The notes: generated by a model from the sequence alone, not told the origin. A stretch of DNA of 16,551 nucleotides from Gammaproteobacteria bacterium (GCA_030620735.1 JAUXDV010000012.1:1-16551); one strand, 5' to 3'. Positions 1-6,528 are shown, counted from the stretch's first letter. Numbers and translations are program-made.

Positions 1-1272
1 TTTATTTCGGCGCACCAACATGCTGATGCCTTTTATTTTCGGTGCATCCTCAAGGGCTCCTTGGCCTACACAGGCAAGGGCCACGCTACGGATCGTGCAG
101 TTGCATTGGGGCTGCACGGCTACTCCGCGGAGAGATTGGCCGGCCAGGATGTCGATGCCTTAGTCAGCCGCATCCGGGGGAGTCGCTCTATTGAGATAGA
201 CGATACTCATACAATCATGTTTTCCCCAAAGGAAAATATTATTTTTGATCAAGGCGCACCACTCCCGGAGCATCCAAATGGAATGATCTTTGAACTGATT
301 GGGCAGGCCGAGGAGGTTTTACTTTGTGAAACCTATTTTTCCATTGGCGGTGGCTTTATCAGCACGCTTTCTGAAATCAATAAAGTGCTTGCTCCCCTTA
401 AAATGGAGCCTTCTGCTTCATACCCATATCCATTTGATTCTGCGAGTTCGATGTTGCAAATGTCCATCGACAGTCAGTTGTCAATTTCTAAAATGAAGCA
501 GGTCAATGAACTCGCACAAATGTCAGAAAATGCGCTGAATCACGGACTGGATGCAATCTGGCAAGCAATGCAGGATTGTGTTGAAAAGGGATTGATTGCT
601 CAAGGCACACTACCCGGGGGCCTCAACCTGCCTCGGCGAGCAATGAACCTGCATGAACAGCTCAAGGATAATCCGCTTGAAACCAACGTCAACGATTGGC
701 TGTGTGCGTATGCAATGGCAGTGAATGAAGAGAATGCAGCAGGGAATATGGTAGTAACTGCTCCCACGAATGGTGCCGCTGGTGTCATACCCGCTGTTCT
801 CTATTATTTCGTAAAGCATGAAGCTGGAACGAAACAGCAGGTCCGGGAGTTTCTTCTCACAGCCAGTGCGATCGGTGGCATTATCAAACATAGAAGCTCA
901 ATTTCCGGGGCCGAAGTAGGGTGCCAGGGCGAGGTAGGCTCCGCAGCCGCCATGGCGGCAGCCGGTTTGTGTGCGATCCGTGGCGGTACAGCCGAACAAA
1001 TCGAGAATGCAGCGGAGATTGCCCTGGAACACCATCTTGGCATGACCTGCGACCCGGTTAAGGGACTTGTCCAGGTACCCTGTATCGAGCGGAATGGTTT
1101 TGGCGCCATCAAGGCATATACAGCGGCTTCTCTTGCAATCCGGGGTAGCGGCCATCACTTTATACCCCTGGATAATTGTATTGCTGCTATGAAACAAACG
1201 GGACTGGAGATGTCTGAAAAATACAAGGAAACATCTTTAGGCGGGCTTGCGGTAAGTATTACAGAATGTTGA
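1..1272 (+). CDS. sdaA: L-serine dehydratase, iron-sulfur type (5' end outside window)
   Basis: This enzyme deaminates L-serine to pyruvate and ammonia in the cytoplasm using a [4Fe-4S] cluster. The frame is open from base 1, and the residues before the TTG at 61 (ending LKGSLAYTGKGHATD) fit the family, so that TTG is not the start; roughly 35 residues lie outside. Numbering from position 61, Cys288 (GCQGEVG), Cys330 (TCDPV) and Cys341 (QVPC) are 42 and 11 residues apart, and the protein ends in Cys403, 62 residues further on. This is the spacing I recall for the Legionella enzyme, where three Cys bind the cluster and the C-terminal Cys acts as the tail-in-mouth ligand. All key residues are intact. 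It converges on der, with the toxin-antitoxin region between them. No transporter gene is visible in the window. Confidence 0.95.
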   Translation, partial: FISAHQHADAFYFRCILKGSLAYTGKGHATDRAVALGLHGYSAERLAGQDVDALVSRIRGSRSIEIDDTHTIMFSPKENIIFDQGAPLPEHPNGMIFELIGQAEEVLLCETYFSIGGGFISTLSEINKVLAPLKMEPSASYPYPFDSASSMLQMSIDSQLSISKMKQVNELAQMSENALNHGLDAIWQAMQDCVEKGLIAQGTLPGGLNLPRRAMNLHEQLKDNPLETNVNDWLCAYAMAVNEENAAGNMVVTAPTNGAAGVIPAVLYYFVKHEAGTKQQVREFLLTASAIGGIIKHRSSISGAEVGCQGEVGSAAAMAAAGLCAIRGGTAEQIENAAEIALEHHLGMTCDPVKGLVQVPCIERNGFGAIKAYTAASLAIRGSGHHFIPLDNCIAAMKQTGLEMSEKYKETSLGGLAVSITEC

Positions 1273-1278
1273 ATGTTA

Positions 1279-1450
1279 GTAACTATTCAGTACCTGCTAA
1301 TTCGTCACTGTTCCCAGGCATATCTTCCGGAAAACGCTGTGAATACATCCATGTAGGCTTGAGTCGGCGTCCCTGCCCCCTACGTTTCCAGCAGATACAC
1401 CCGAAAACAGTGACTTGCCTGGCAAATATATCAACATGCTGAATAGTTAC
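1279..1450. repeat. MITE-like palindromic element with 12-bp terminal inverted repeats
   Basis: GTAACTATTCAG at 1279-1290 is matched exactly by its reverse complement CTGAATAGTTAC at 1439-1450, giving a 172-bp unit that begins 7 bases after the sdaA stop. Inside, TCACTGTT (1305-1312) pairs with 1406-1413 and CCAGGCA (1314-1320) pairs with TGCCTGG at 1416-1422. These two pairings are interleaved rather than nested. No ORF of note is inside. It looks like a non-autonomous repeat and might act as the sdaA transcript end. A copy count in the genome would settle this. Confidence 0.6.
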
Positions 1451-1519
1451 CAAAATTTATTGTTATTGTGCCGCAGGCATTCTCAGTCAGCATTCTCGGA
1501 CAGGCCAGTCTACACATCG

Positions 1520-1546
1520 TTGGAAAAAAACATGATCTGGTAATAT
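1520..1546 (+). promoter_or_regulatory. possible sigma70-type promoter for the Phd/VapC pair
   Basis: TTGGAA (1520-1525) and TAATAT (1541-1546) are separated by 15 bp, shorter than the preferred 17 bp. The position, about 50 bp upstream of the antitoxin start and just before the palindrome at 1564-1581, is suitable. The rest of the 1451-1598 stretch holds nothing else I recognise. Confidence 0.3.
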
Positions 1547-1563
1547 TCACTCCAACCATATAG

Positions 1564-1581
1564 ACTAGCCTTAAGACTAGT
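1564..1581. promoter_or_regulatory. operator-like palindrome upstream of phd/vapC
   Basis: ACTAGCCTTAAGACTAGT is palindromic over 18 bp with one mismatched pair around a central CTTAAG. It lies 17 bp before the antitoxin ATG at 1599. Phd/YefM antitoxins usually repress their own operon by binding palindromes in the promoter, so this is the natural candidate site. Function is inferred from position and symmetry only. Confidence 0.5.
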
Positions 1582-1598
1582 TGCTTTGCGAGAATGAG

Positions 1599-1832
1599 AT
1601 GAAAGAAGTTGGTTCCTATGAGGCCAAGACAAATTTGCCGGCACTGTTAAGAGCAGTAGCTGGTGGCGAGCGTATCGTTATTACCCGTTCAGGTGAGCCA
1701 GTAGCAGACCTGGTTCCACACTGTGACAATGTTGATCCCGCAGACACTATCACTCGTATCAGGGAGATGCGCAGCGGCATTACCCTTGGTGACAACGACC
1801 TCAAAGCAATGATTCGGGAAGGGCGCCGGTGA
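1599..1832 (+). CDS. Phd/YefM-family antitoxin
   Basis: A 77-residue protein (MKEVGSYEAKTNLPALL...) with the typical Phd/YefM start: a short strand, then a helix (SYEAKTNLPALLRAV), then the GERIVITRSGEPVADLVP strand-turn. The N-terminal half would bind DNA. The C-terminal tail (about residues 45-77, DPADTITRIREMRSGI onward) would wrap and neutralise the toxin. The frame is open further upstream to a TTG at 1581, but homologues begin at the MKEVG position and the ATG at 1599 is preferred. The stop overlaps the toxin start by 4 bases (GTGA, 1829-1832), so the two are translationally coupled. The pair is probably autoregulated through the palindrome at 1564-1581. Family assignment is firm; no specific symbol is justified. 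Confidence 0.88.
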   Translation: MKEVGSYEAKTNLPALLRAVAGGERIVITRSGEPVADLVPHCDNVDPADTITRIREMRSGITLGDNDLKAMIREGRR

Positions 1833-2236
1833 GTTTTGTACTGGACACCTCGGTGACAATGGCCTGGTTGTTCGAAGACGAAGCCACACTGCATACCGAG
1901 GCATTACTGGATCGACTTGAAACTGACGACGCGCTAGTTCCTCCGTTGTGGACTTACGAGGTCGGAAACGTGCTGGTCATGGCGGAACGGCGTAAACGGA
2001 TTACGGAAGCTCAAGCGCGTCATTTTACCGAACTGCTGGATTCATTACCGATCCACGTTGCTGACTCTCATGTTACGGAACTGTGGGGCGGCGCAGTAAT
2101 TGCAGCAAGAACATACAAACTCAGTGTCTATGATGGCACTTATCTTGATCTGGCTATGAGAGAGGGAACCCCATTGGCTACTTTGGACAAGGCTCTAAAG
2201 ATGGCAGCCAGCCAATCTGGTGTGGAGATATTATAA
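1829..2236 (+). CDS. vapC: PIN-domain ribonuclease toxin, VapC family
   Basis: A 135-residue PIN-domain protein that would cleave RNA using metal ions when not held by its antitoxin. The expected acidic residues are present: Asp6 in FVLDTS, Glu44 in YEVGNVL, Asp102 in SVYDGTYLDLA and Asp120 in ATLDKAL. The length is normal for VapC, and nothing suggests inactivation. It begins with GTG inside the last codons of the antitoxin gene (GTGA overlap), so production should depend on antitoxin translation. The partner is of Phd/YefM type, a common pairing for this VapC subgroup. The RNA target cannot be read from sequence. Confidence 0.92.
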   Translation: MSFVLDTSVTMAWLFEDEATLHTEALLDRLETDDALVPPLWTYEVGNVLVMAERRKRITEAQARHFTELLDSLPIHVADSHVTELWGGAVIAARTYKLSVYDGTYLDLAMREGTPLATLDKALKMAASQSGVEIL

Positions 2237-2244
2237 ATTAGAGC

Positions 2245-2269
2245 GGCAGTTTGCGGTCGCTGCCATTTT
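2245..2269 (+). terminator. weak hairpin after vapC
   Basis: GGCAG (2245-2249) and CTGCC (2260-2264) can form a 5-bp stem with a 10-base loop, followed by ATTTT. It stands 8 bases after the vapC stop and before the hicA promoter, where a terminator would fit. The stem is short, so this is tentative. Confidence 0.25.
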
Positions 2270-2295
2270 GGACTTGATTTTAGTTAGCACCATCT

Positions 2296-2323
2296 TTGAC
2301 ATATAGTACTACTATAGTACTAT
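2296..2323 (+). promoter_or_regulatory. hicAB promoter overlapped by two tandem operator-like boxes
   Basis: A perfect TTGACA -35 box (2296-2301) lies 16 bp before TACTAT (2318-2323) as -10. Filling the spacer and the -10 are two tandem 11-bp units, TATAGTACTAC (2302-2312) and TATAGTACTAT (2313-2323). Each contains a 10-bp palindrome, exact in the second (ATAGTACTAT). Boxes one helical turn apart over a promoter suit repression by the ribbon-helix-helix part of HicB. With this -10, transcription would begin near 2330, only about 12 bases before the hicA ATG. Confidence 0.6.
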
Positions 2324-2341
2324 CGTCTTATACCAAAGAAG

Positions 2342-2524
2342 ATGCGTGAATTAATCTCAATGCTGGAAAAATCCGGTTTCACTAATAGAGGCGGAAAAGG
2401 TAGTCATCGAAATTTTCTTCACCCTTCTGGCGTAAATATAACTATTTCCGGAAAACTCGGTAACGATGCGCTGAAATACCAGGAGAAGGAAGTTAAGTCA
2501 AAAATTGCAGAGGTTAAAACATGA
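2342..2524 (+). CDS. hicA: HicA-family mRNA interferase toxin
   Basis: A 60-residue protein with a dsRBD-like HicA fold. The GKGSHRNFLHPSG segment (about residues 19-31) contains the catalytic His of the family, followed by NITISGKLGND and a C-terminal KYQEKEVKSKI helix. HicA toxins cleave mRNA independently of the ribosome. The ATG at 2342 has purine-rich AAAGAAG touching it, too close for a working ribosome site. In the same frame, four codons upstream read ATA CCA AAG AAG, where relatives as I recall them read M-P-K-K, so the ancestral start may have been at 2330 and lost to ATA. The stop overlaps the hicB start (ATGA, 2521-2524). The fold and the His are intact, so the product is probably active if translated. 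Confidence 0.85.
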   Translation: MRELISMLEKSGFTNRGGKGSHRNFLHPSGVNITISGKLGNDALKYQEKEVKSKIAEVKT

Positions 2525-2865
2525 AAATCACAGACCAATATATAAAGCTGGTAGAGTGGTCAGAGGATGATCAATGCTATGTGGGTTCATCTCCAGGATT
2601 TATTGGCCCCTGCTGTCATGGCAAAGATGAAACCAAGGTTTATAAACAACTTTGCGGCATTGTCGAAGAATGGGTGGATATTCATCAACAAGAAGGCATT
2701 CCCTTACCTGAGTCCTTTGCCAATAAATCATTTTCCGGGAAATTTGTTATCCGGGTAGGTAAGGATTTACATAAAGCACTAGCAATTAAAGCAGTAAAAT
2801 CTGGCAAAAGCCTTAACAATCTGTGTACTAATCTACTACAAAATTCCATTACAAAGCAGTGCTAA
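2521..2865 (+). CDS. hicB: HicB-family antitoxin
   Basis: A 114-residue antitoxin. The N-terminal partial RNase H-like fold is visible as YIKLVEWSEDDQCYVG, FIGPCCHGKDETKVYKQL and IVEEWVDIHQQEGIPLPE (residues about 7-65). The C-terminal part (FSGKFVIRVGKDLHKAL through SLNNLCTNLL, about residues 71-108) is a ribbon-helix-helix DNA-binding domain. It should bind and block HicA and repress the operon through the boxes at 2302-2323. Its ATG overlaps the hicA stop by 4 bases. hicAB is more AT-rich than der and bamB, consistent with arrival by transfer. Confidence 0.9.
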   Translation: MKITDQYIKLVEWSEDDQCYVGSSPGFIGPCCHGKDETKVYKQLCGIVEEWVDIHQQEGIPLPESFANKSFSGKFVIRVGKDLHKALAIKAVKSGKSLNNLCTNLLQNSITKQC

Positions 2866-2897
2866 TCATTTCATACAGCGTATCTCTAATTGCTCCA

Positions 2898-2963
2898 GTT
2901 CCCACGACCCTCCGTGGCAACCCACATCTACGTGTATTCATTGCCACGCGGGAGCATGGGAGC
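2898..2963. repeat. imperfect inverted repeat (GTTCCCACG...CATGGGAGC)
   Basis: The 23-bp arm at 2898-2920 and the reverse complement of 2941-2963 agree at 17 of 23 positions, around a 20-base centre. The form (GTTCCCACG ... GTGGCAA / TTGCCACGCGGGAGC) resembles, from memory, an intergenic repeat seen in many proteobacterial genomes, here in a diverged copy. It starts 33 bases after hicB. The 2866-3267 stretch otherwise holds this repeat and the degenerate genes listed next. Confidence 0.5.
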
Positions 2964-3045
2964 GAGGAAGCATCAAAATCCGTACCGAATCGATGCGCCT
3001 CGCAAGCTCCGCACATCCTATGAGTTGTTGTCAACCACGGAGTTA

Positions 3046-3077
3046 TTGAGAAGATACCACTCTATTTACTATATAGT
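3046..3077 (+). promoter_or_regulatory. possible promoter with overlapping palindrome
   Basis: TTGAGA (3046-3051) and TATATA (3070-3075) are 18 bp apart. The perfect 10-bp palindrome ACTATATAGT (3068-3077) overlaps the -10. The layout mirrors the hicAB control region and precedes the degenerate gene pair at 3099-3249. The area is AT-rich, so chance is possible. Confidence 0.25.
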
Positions 3078-3098
3078 GCCTGCACGAGAACCTATAAC

Positions 3099-3184
3099 AT
3101 GAATAAAAACAAAATATTACAATAGCAATAGGCATTGATTATGATAACGCCTTAAGAAAAATCGAGAATCGCTTTGCATCATGA
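3099..3184 (+). pseudogene. degenerate small ORF, possible antitoxin remnant
   Basis: An ATG at 3099 opens a frame that stops at 3125 after eight codons (MNKNKILQ). A second frame is open from 3107 to a TGA at 3182-3184, reading ITIAIGIDYDNALRKIENRF near its end, with no usable start of its own. Losing one base in or near the A-rich stretch 3105-3114 would explain the break. Its stop overlaps the next ATG as ATGA, the junction seen in both intact toxin-antitoxin pairs nearby. I do not recognise the protein family. Confidence 0.3.
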
Positions 3185-3249
3185 AGAAAGCAATACTTCA
3201 GCAAGCATATGAAGAACTTAATGATGCAGCCGCTATGTCTTATAGCTGA
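3181..3249 (+). pseudogene. truncated 22-residue ORF, possibly the N-terminus of a RelE/ParE-like toxin
   Basis: The ORF reads MKKAILQQAYEELNDAAAMS and then two more residues before TGA. The pattern A-x-E-E-L-x-D-A-A resembles the first helix of RelE/ParE toxins (which would be about 90-100 residues), followed here by an abrupt stop 18 bases from the der stop codon. No other frame continues the fold, so the remainder appears deleted rather than frameshifted. It may be a small unrelated ORF; the assignment rests on one short helix. Confidence 0.28.
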
Positions 3250-3267
3250 CTACGTACTCAATGTCTC

Positions 3268-4656
3268 CTAACTCTCGCGCCTGCTCTTTTTATTAAGCCT
3301 GTATTTCTGGCCGGGTGTGAGTTTGCTGCTGCGTTTTTCCTTCTCCTTAAAGGGATTGCCGCCGGTGCGAAACTCAACCCTGAGAGGGGTGCCGCTGAGT
3401 TGCAAAACCTTGTGGAATCGTTTTTGCATATAGCGTCTGTACGAGGCGGGAACCGCATCGGTCTGCTTGCCGTGGATGATAATGCGCGGCGGATTTTTAC
3501 CACCCTGGTGCGCATAGCGCAGCTTGATGCGTCTACCCCGCGCCATTGGCGGTTGATGCTCCGTGACAATGCTCTCCAGGATCTCGGTCAGACGATTGGT
3601 CTTGAAATCCCGTACAGCATTGGCATAGGCATGCTGCACGTTTTTCAGCAGCAGGCCGACGCCGCTGCCATGCAGCGCCGAAACAAAATGCCAGCTGGCG
3701 AAATCCAGAAAGTAGAGGCGCCGCTTCAACTCCTCCTTCACTTTTTCACGCTGCTGCAGTGTGAGTCCGTCCCATTTATTGACCACCATCACCAACGCCC
3801 TTCCGCTGTCGAGAACATGCCCGGCAAGGTGCGTGTCCTGCTCGGTGATGCCCTGTCTGGCATCGAGCAGCATCAGCACTACATTGGACTCTTCGATTGC
3901 CTGCAGGGTTTTAACGACGCTGAATTTCTCGATCGCCTCACTGATGCGGCCGCGTTTTCTGACCCCCGCTGTATCGATCAGGGTGAAACGCTGGCCATTG
4001 AGTTCGAAAGGGACAGGGATGCTGTCTCTGGTAGTGCCCGGCAGATCAAAGGCGACCAGCCGCTCTTCACCAATAAGGCGATTGATGAGTGTCGACTTGC
4101 CCACATTGGGGCGGCCGACAACGGCAACCTTGATGCCTTTTTTCTCTTCATCCTCAGGCTCTGGAGGAGGCAGTGTTGCAAGCACGCCTTCGATCAGCGA
4201 GTTGACGCCGCGCCCATGGGACGCAGTAATCCCGACCGGCTCGAATCCACTCAGGCCATAGAACTCGGCTTTCGCCATATCCACATCCAGACTGTCACAC
4301 TTGTTCACCACCAGGGTGATCGCCTTGCCGGTGCGGCGCAGGCGCTCTGCTATCAGCTCATCGCCGGAATTCCGGCCATCCCTGGCATCGACCAGAAACA
4401 GGACATGATCCGCCTCATCGATCGCCTGCCACACCTGCTGCTCCATCAGCGGATCGATACCCTCGGTCTCACCACTGAGACCGCCTGTATCAACCACAAC
4501 ATAGGGAAATTCACCGATGCGGCCAACACCATACTGACGATCGCGTGTCAGCCCTGGTTGATCTGCAACCAGGGCGTCACGCGTTCGGGTGAGACGATTA
4601 AAGAGTGTTGATTTGCCGACGTTGGGACGGCCAACCAGTGCAATGACAGGAAGCAT
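3268..4656 (-). CDS. der: ribosome assembly GTPase Der (EngA)
   Basis: Der is an essential GTPase with two G domains in tandem that takes part in 50S subunit maturation. Both domains are intact: P-loop GRPNVGKST at residues 9-17, DTGG at 56-59 and NKCD at 118-121; then GRPNVGKST at 181-189, DTAG at 228-231 and NKWD at 293-296. The KH-like C-terminal domain follows and ends in a basic tail (KYRLNKKSRRES). The length of 462 is slightly short of E. coli Der (490). An SD-like AGGGG lies about 7 bases before the ATG. It is the last gene of the long minus-strand cluster, 97 bp after bamB, and no clear terminator follows it. The long plus-strand frame opposite it is a shadow. Confidence 0.98.
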   Translation of the reverse strand: MLPVIALVGRPNVGKSTLFNRLTRTRDALVADQPGLTRDRQYGVGRIGEFPYVVVDTGGLSGETEGIDPLMEQQVWQAIDEADHVLFLVDARDGRNSGDELIAERLRRTGKAITLVVNKCDSLDVDMAKAEFYGLSGFEPVGITASHGRGVNSLIEGVLATLPPPEPEDEEKKGIKVAVVGRPNVGKSTLINRLIGEERLVAFDLPGTTRDSIPVPFELNGQRFTLIDTAGVRKRGRISEAIEKFSVVKTLQAIEESNVVLMLLDARQGITEQDTHLAGHVLDSGRALVMVVNKWDGLTLQQREKVKEELKRRLYFLDFASWHFVSALHGSGVGLLLKNVQHAYANAVRDFKTNRLTEILESIVTEHQPPMARGRRIKLRYAHQGGKNPPRIIIHGKQTDAVPASYRRYMQKRFHKVLQLSGTPLRVEFRTGGNPFKEKEKRSSKLTPGQKYRLNKKSRRES

Positions 4657-4671
4657 CTAAATCCCCTTCAA

Positions 4672-4692
4672 TCCCCCTTTGATAAAGGGGGA
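4672..4692. repeat. 9-bp stem hairpin in the bamB-der gap
   Basis: TCCCCCTTT (4672-4680), loop GAT, then AAAGGGGGA (4684-4692) is a perfect stem-loop. On the transcribed strand it lies about 15 bases before the der ribosome site and has no U-run, so it is not a standard terminator. The surrounding ATCCCCTTCAATCCCCC style is, from memory, a repeat dispersed in many bacterial genomes. It could affect der translation or 5' end stability, or be a neutral repeat. Confidence 0.6.
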
Positions 4693-4753
4693 GTATATGC
4701 TGCATGGAGTTATCGGGATACCATCCCTTACGGACAGCTAACCTGAGCAAGCT

Positions 4754-5902
4754 TTATTGTGCAGTCACTGCAGCAAGCTCACCCTTGTCGCCATAAACAT
4801 AGACCACACTGCCATGGGCGGTAAGTGGCGCACGTACGCCTGAAGAGACCGCCTCGACACGTGCAACGATAGAGCCGTCTTCCGGCGAGAGCCAGTGAAC
4901 ATAGCCTTCCAGGTCCGCCACTGCAATCAGACTGCCGGCCATCACAGGAGGAGAGAGGCGGCGTCCGGAGAGCGCTTTTTGCCGCCACAGGACCTCTCCA
5001 TTGTGCGGATTGACAGCTGCAACATAGCCATTGGCATCTGAAGCATAGAGTGCACGGCCATCGCTGATGACACCCTGCCAGGATGAGTAGGCGGTGCGCC
5101 ACTTAACTTTGCCGTCTGATTTGTTGACCGCCGCCATGTCTCCCTGATAGGTCACAACATAAAGCATAGACGGACCCAATACCAGCAAGCCGTCAATATC
5201 CACCACGCGATCAAGCTCTGTGCGTCCGCTGGCGTAAGTGATCGGAGTTTCCCAGATGGGGCGCCCGCTCATCAGATCCAGTTTCACCAGTTTTCCTCCA
5301 TCGAGACCACTATAGAGGCTGCTGCCTTCGATAACCGGAGTGCCTGCGCCGCGCAGACTCAACACCGGGGTTGCGCGGTGGAACAACCACAGCTGCCCAC
5401 CCGTTGCGGCATCAAGACCATAGAGCTTGCCGTCATTTGTATGAATCACAACAATACCGCGGGCTGATACCGGCACCGCCGGAATATCGGTTGAAACAGT
5501 AGTGCGCCAGCTCTCGCTGCCTGTTGACTGGCTCAACGCAATCACTTCACCTTCTGTTGTCCCCGAGATTACCAGGCCATTACCAACGCCCGGCCCCCCG
5601 CTAATCTGAATATCCAGGTCGGTTTTCCACAGCGATGCGCCGCTTGATGTACTGACGGCTTCGACCTTGCCGTCAAAATGAGCCACATAGAGGGTTGAAC
5701 CATCCAGAGACGCGACCAGTTTAACCCCTTTACCGTCAGCCCCTTTTCCAAGATTGCTGTTCCACACCACACGGGCTGTCTGCATACCTGCAAGAGGAAC
5801 CAGCTCCGCCACATCAACAGCTGATTTCTCTATACCGAGAAAACTGCAGCCAGTTGTGAACAGAGCAGTTGCAAGCAGGATCAAACGTATCAATGTTTTC
5901 AT
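4754..5902 (-). CDS. bamB: outer membrane protein assembly lipoprotein BamB
   Basis: BamB is the beta-propeller lipoprotein of the BAM complex that inserts outer-membrane proteins. The N-terminus is a lipoprotein signal (MKTLIRLILLATALFTTGC, lipidated Cys19) with an unusual Thr at -3 of the lipobox. Ser at +2 favours sorting to the outer membrane. The rest is a run of PQQ-like propeller blades with repeats such as GKLYGLDAATGGQLW, GKLVKLDLMSGRPIWE, GDMAAVNKSDGKVKWR and GYVAAVNPHNGEVLWR. The length of 382 is normal (E. coli 392). The ATG overlaps the yfgM stop (ATGA, 5899-5902), so the two are coupled. No BAM partner is next to it, which is usual. Confidence 0.96.
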   Translation of the reverse strand: MKTLIRLILLATALFTTGCSFLGIEKSAVDVAELVPLAGMQTARVVWNSNLGKGADGKGVKLVASLDGSTLYVAHFDGKVEAVSTSSGASLWKTDLDIQISGGPGVGNGLVISGTTEGEVIALSQSTGSESWRTTVSTDIPAVPVSARGIVVIHTNDGKLYGLDAATGGQLWLFHRATPVLSLRGAGTPVIEGSSLYSGLDGGKLVKLDLMSGRPIWETPITYASGRTELDRVVDIDGLLVLGPSMLYVVTYQGDMAAVNKSDGKVKWRTAYSSWQGVISDGRALYASDANGYVAAVNPHNGEVLWRQKALSGRRLSPPVMAGSLIAVADLEGYVHWLSPEDGSIVARVEAVSSGVRAPLTAHGSVVYVYGDKGELAAVTAQ

Positions 5903-6528
5903 GATGACTCCTGAGATCCGATCTCTTGGAGAAGATAGTTGATGTTTTCGTCATTGCCGCCCTTCTGTTGCGCCTCTTCCAGCGCTGCGCGTGCAGCGGC
6001 CATGTCTCCCTGCAGATAGGCAATTTCACCACGAATCGCTGCGGTTTGAGCCGCATAGGCATCACTGTTGATTGAATCCAGCAATTTAGCGGCGTCATCC
6101 AGGCGTTTTTGAGCCACCATCAGACGCGCAAGACGTGTCTCCAGCAGAGGTTTAAGCGCACTGTCAGCTGACTGCTTGAGCAGATTACCCAGTGTTTTTT
6201 CTGCTGCTTCCAGCGAACCAGCGTTGACCTGCTGCCTGGCCAGTTCCATCGCAGCAAATTGAGAATAGCTGGTATCGCCAAAACTTGACTGCAGTTGCGC
6301 CAGGGCATCATCCGTTTTTTTCACATCACTTTCGAAGGCAGCCTGTGCAAAGAGTTCGTATGCCTCAGCGCCCTCTCCCGCCAGCTTGTCCTGATACCCT
6401 CCCCACCATTGCCAGGCAAAAAAACCACCCAGACCAATCACCACGCCGGCGATAATCGAATTACCATTTGCTTTCCACCAGGCCTTGATACGTTCGATCT
6501 GTTCGTCATCACTCAGGATCTCATTCAT
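5899..6528 (-). CDS. yfgM: YfgM-family periplasmic TPR protein, SecYEG ancillary subunit
   Basis: A 209-residue single-span inner-membrane protein. A short cytoplasmic N-terminus (SDDEQIERIKAWWKANG) precedes a membrane segment at about 24-42 (IIAGVVIGLGGFFAWQWW), then a helical TPR-like periplasmic domain. In E. coli YfgM binds the SecYEG translocon and periplasmic chaperones. The conserved order hisS-yfgM-bamB supports the call. The ATG shares one base with the hisS stop (TAATG). A second ATG two codons in (6522-6524) is also possible. The length is close to E. coli YfgM (206). Confidence 0.92.
   Translation of the reverse strand: MNEILSDDEQIERIKAWWKANGNSIIAGVVIGLGGFFAWQWWGGYQDKLAGEGAEAYELFAQAAFESDVKKTDDALAQLQSSFGDTSYSQFAAMELARQQVNAGSLEAAEKTLGNLLKQSADSALKPLLETRLARLMVAQKRLDDAAKLLDSINSDAYAAQTAAIRGEIAYLQGDMAAARAALEEAQQKGGNDENINYLLQEIGSQESS

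Noticed and set aside
61..63. TTG at 61 as the start of sdaA
   Set aside because: The frame is open to base 1 and residues upstream fit the family, so the gene begins outside the window.
1616..1904. Minus-strand frames opposite the Phd/VapC junction
   Set aside because: They overlap two well-supported genes on the other strand and have no motif of their own.
2890..3102. 70-codon open frame after hicB
   Set aside because: It runs through the inverted repeat at 2898-2963 and has no family-like sequence or ribosome site.
3104..3115. Programmed -1 frameshift at the A-rich run
   Set aside because: The bases do not form a canonical X XXY YYZ heptamer in the zero frame; simple decay by a one-base loss is more likely.
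3400..4611. 403-codon plus-strand open frame opposite der
   Set aside because: It is fully antisense to a well-conserved GTPase, has no recognisable motif, and arises from codon bias in GC-rich coding DNA.
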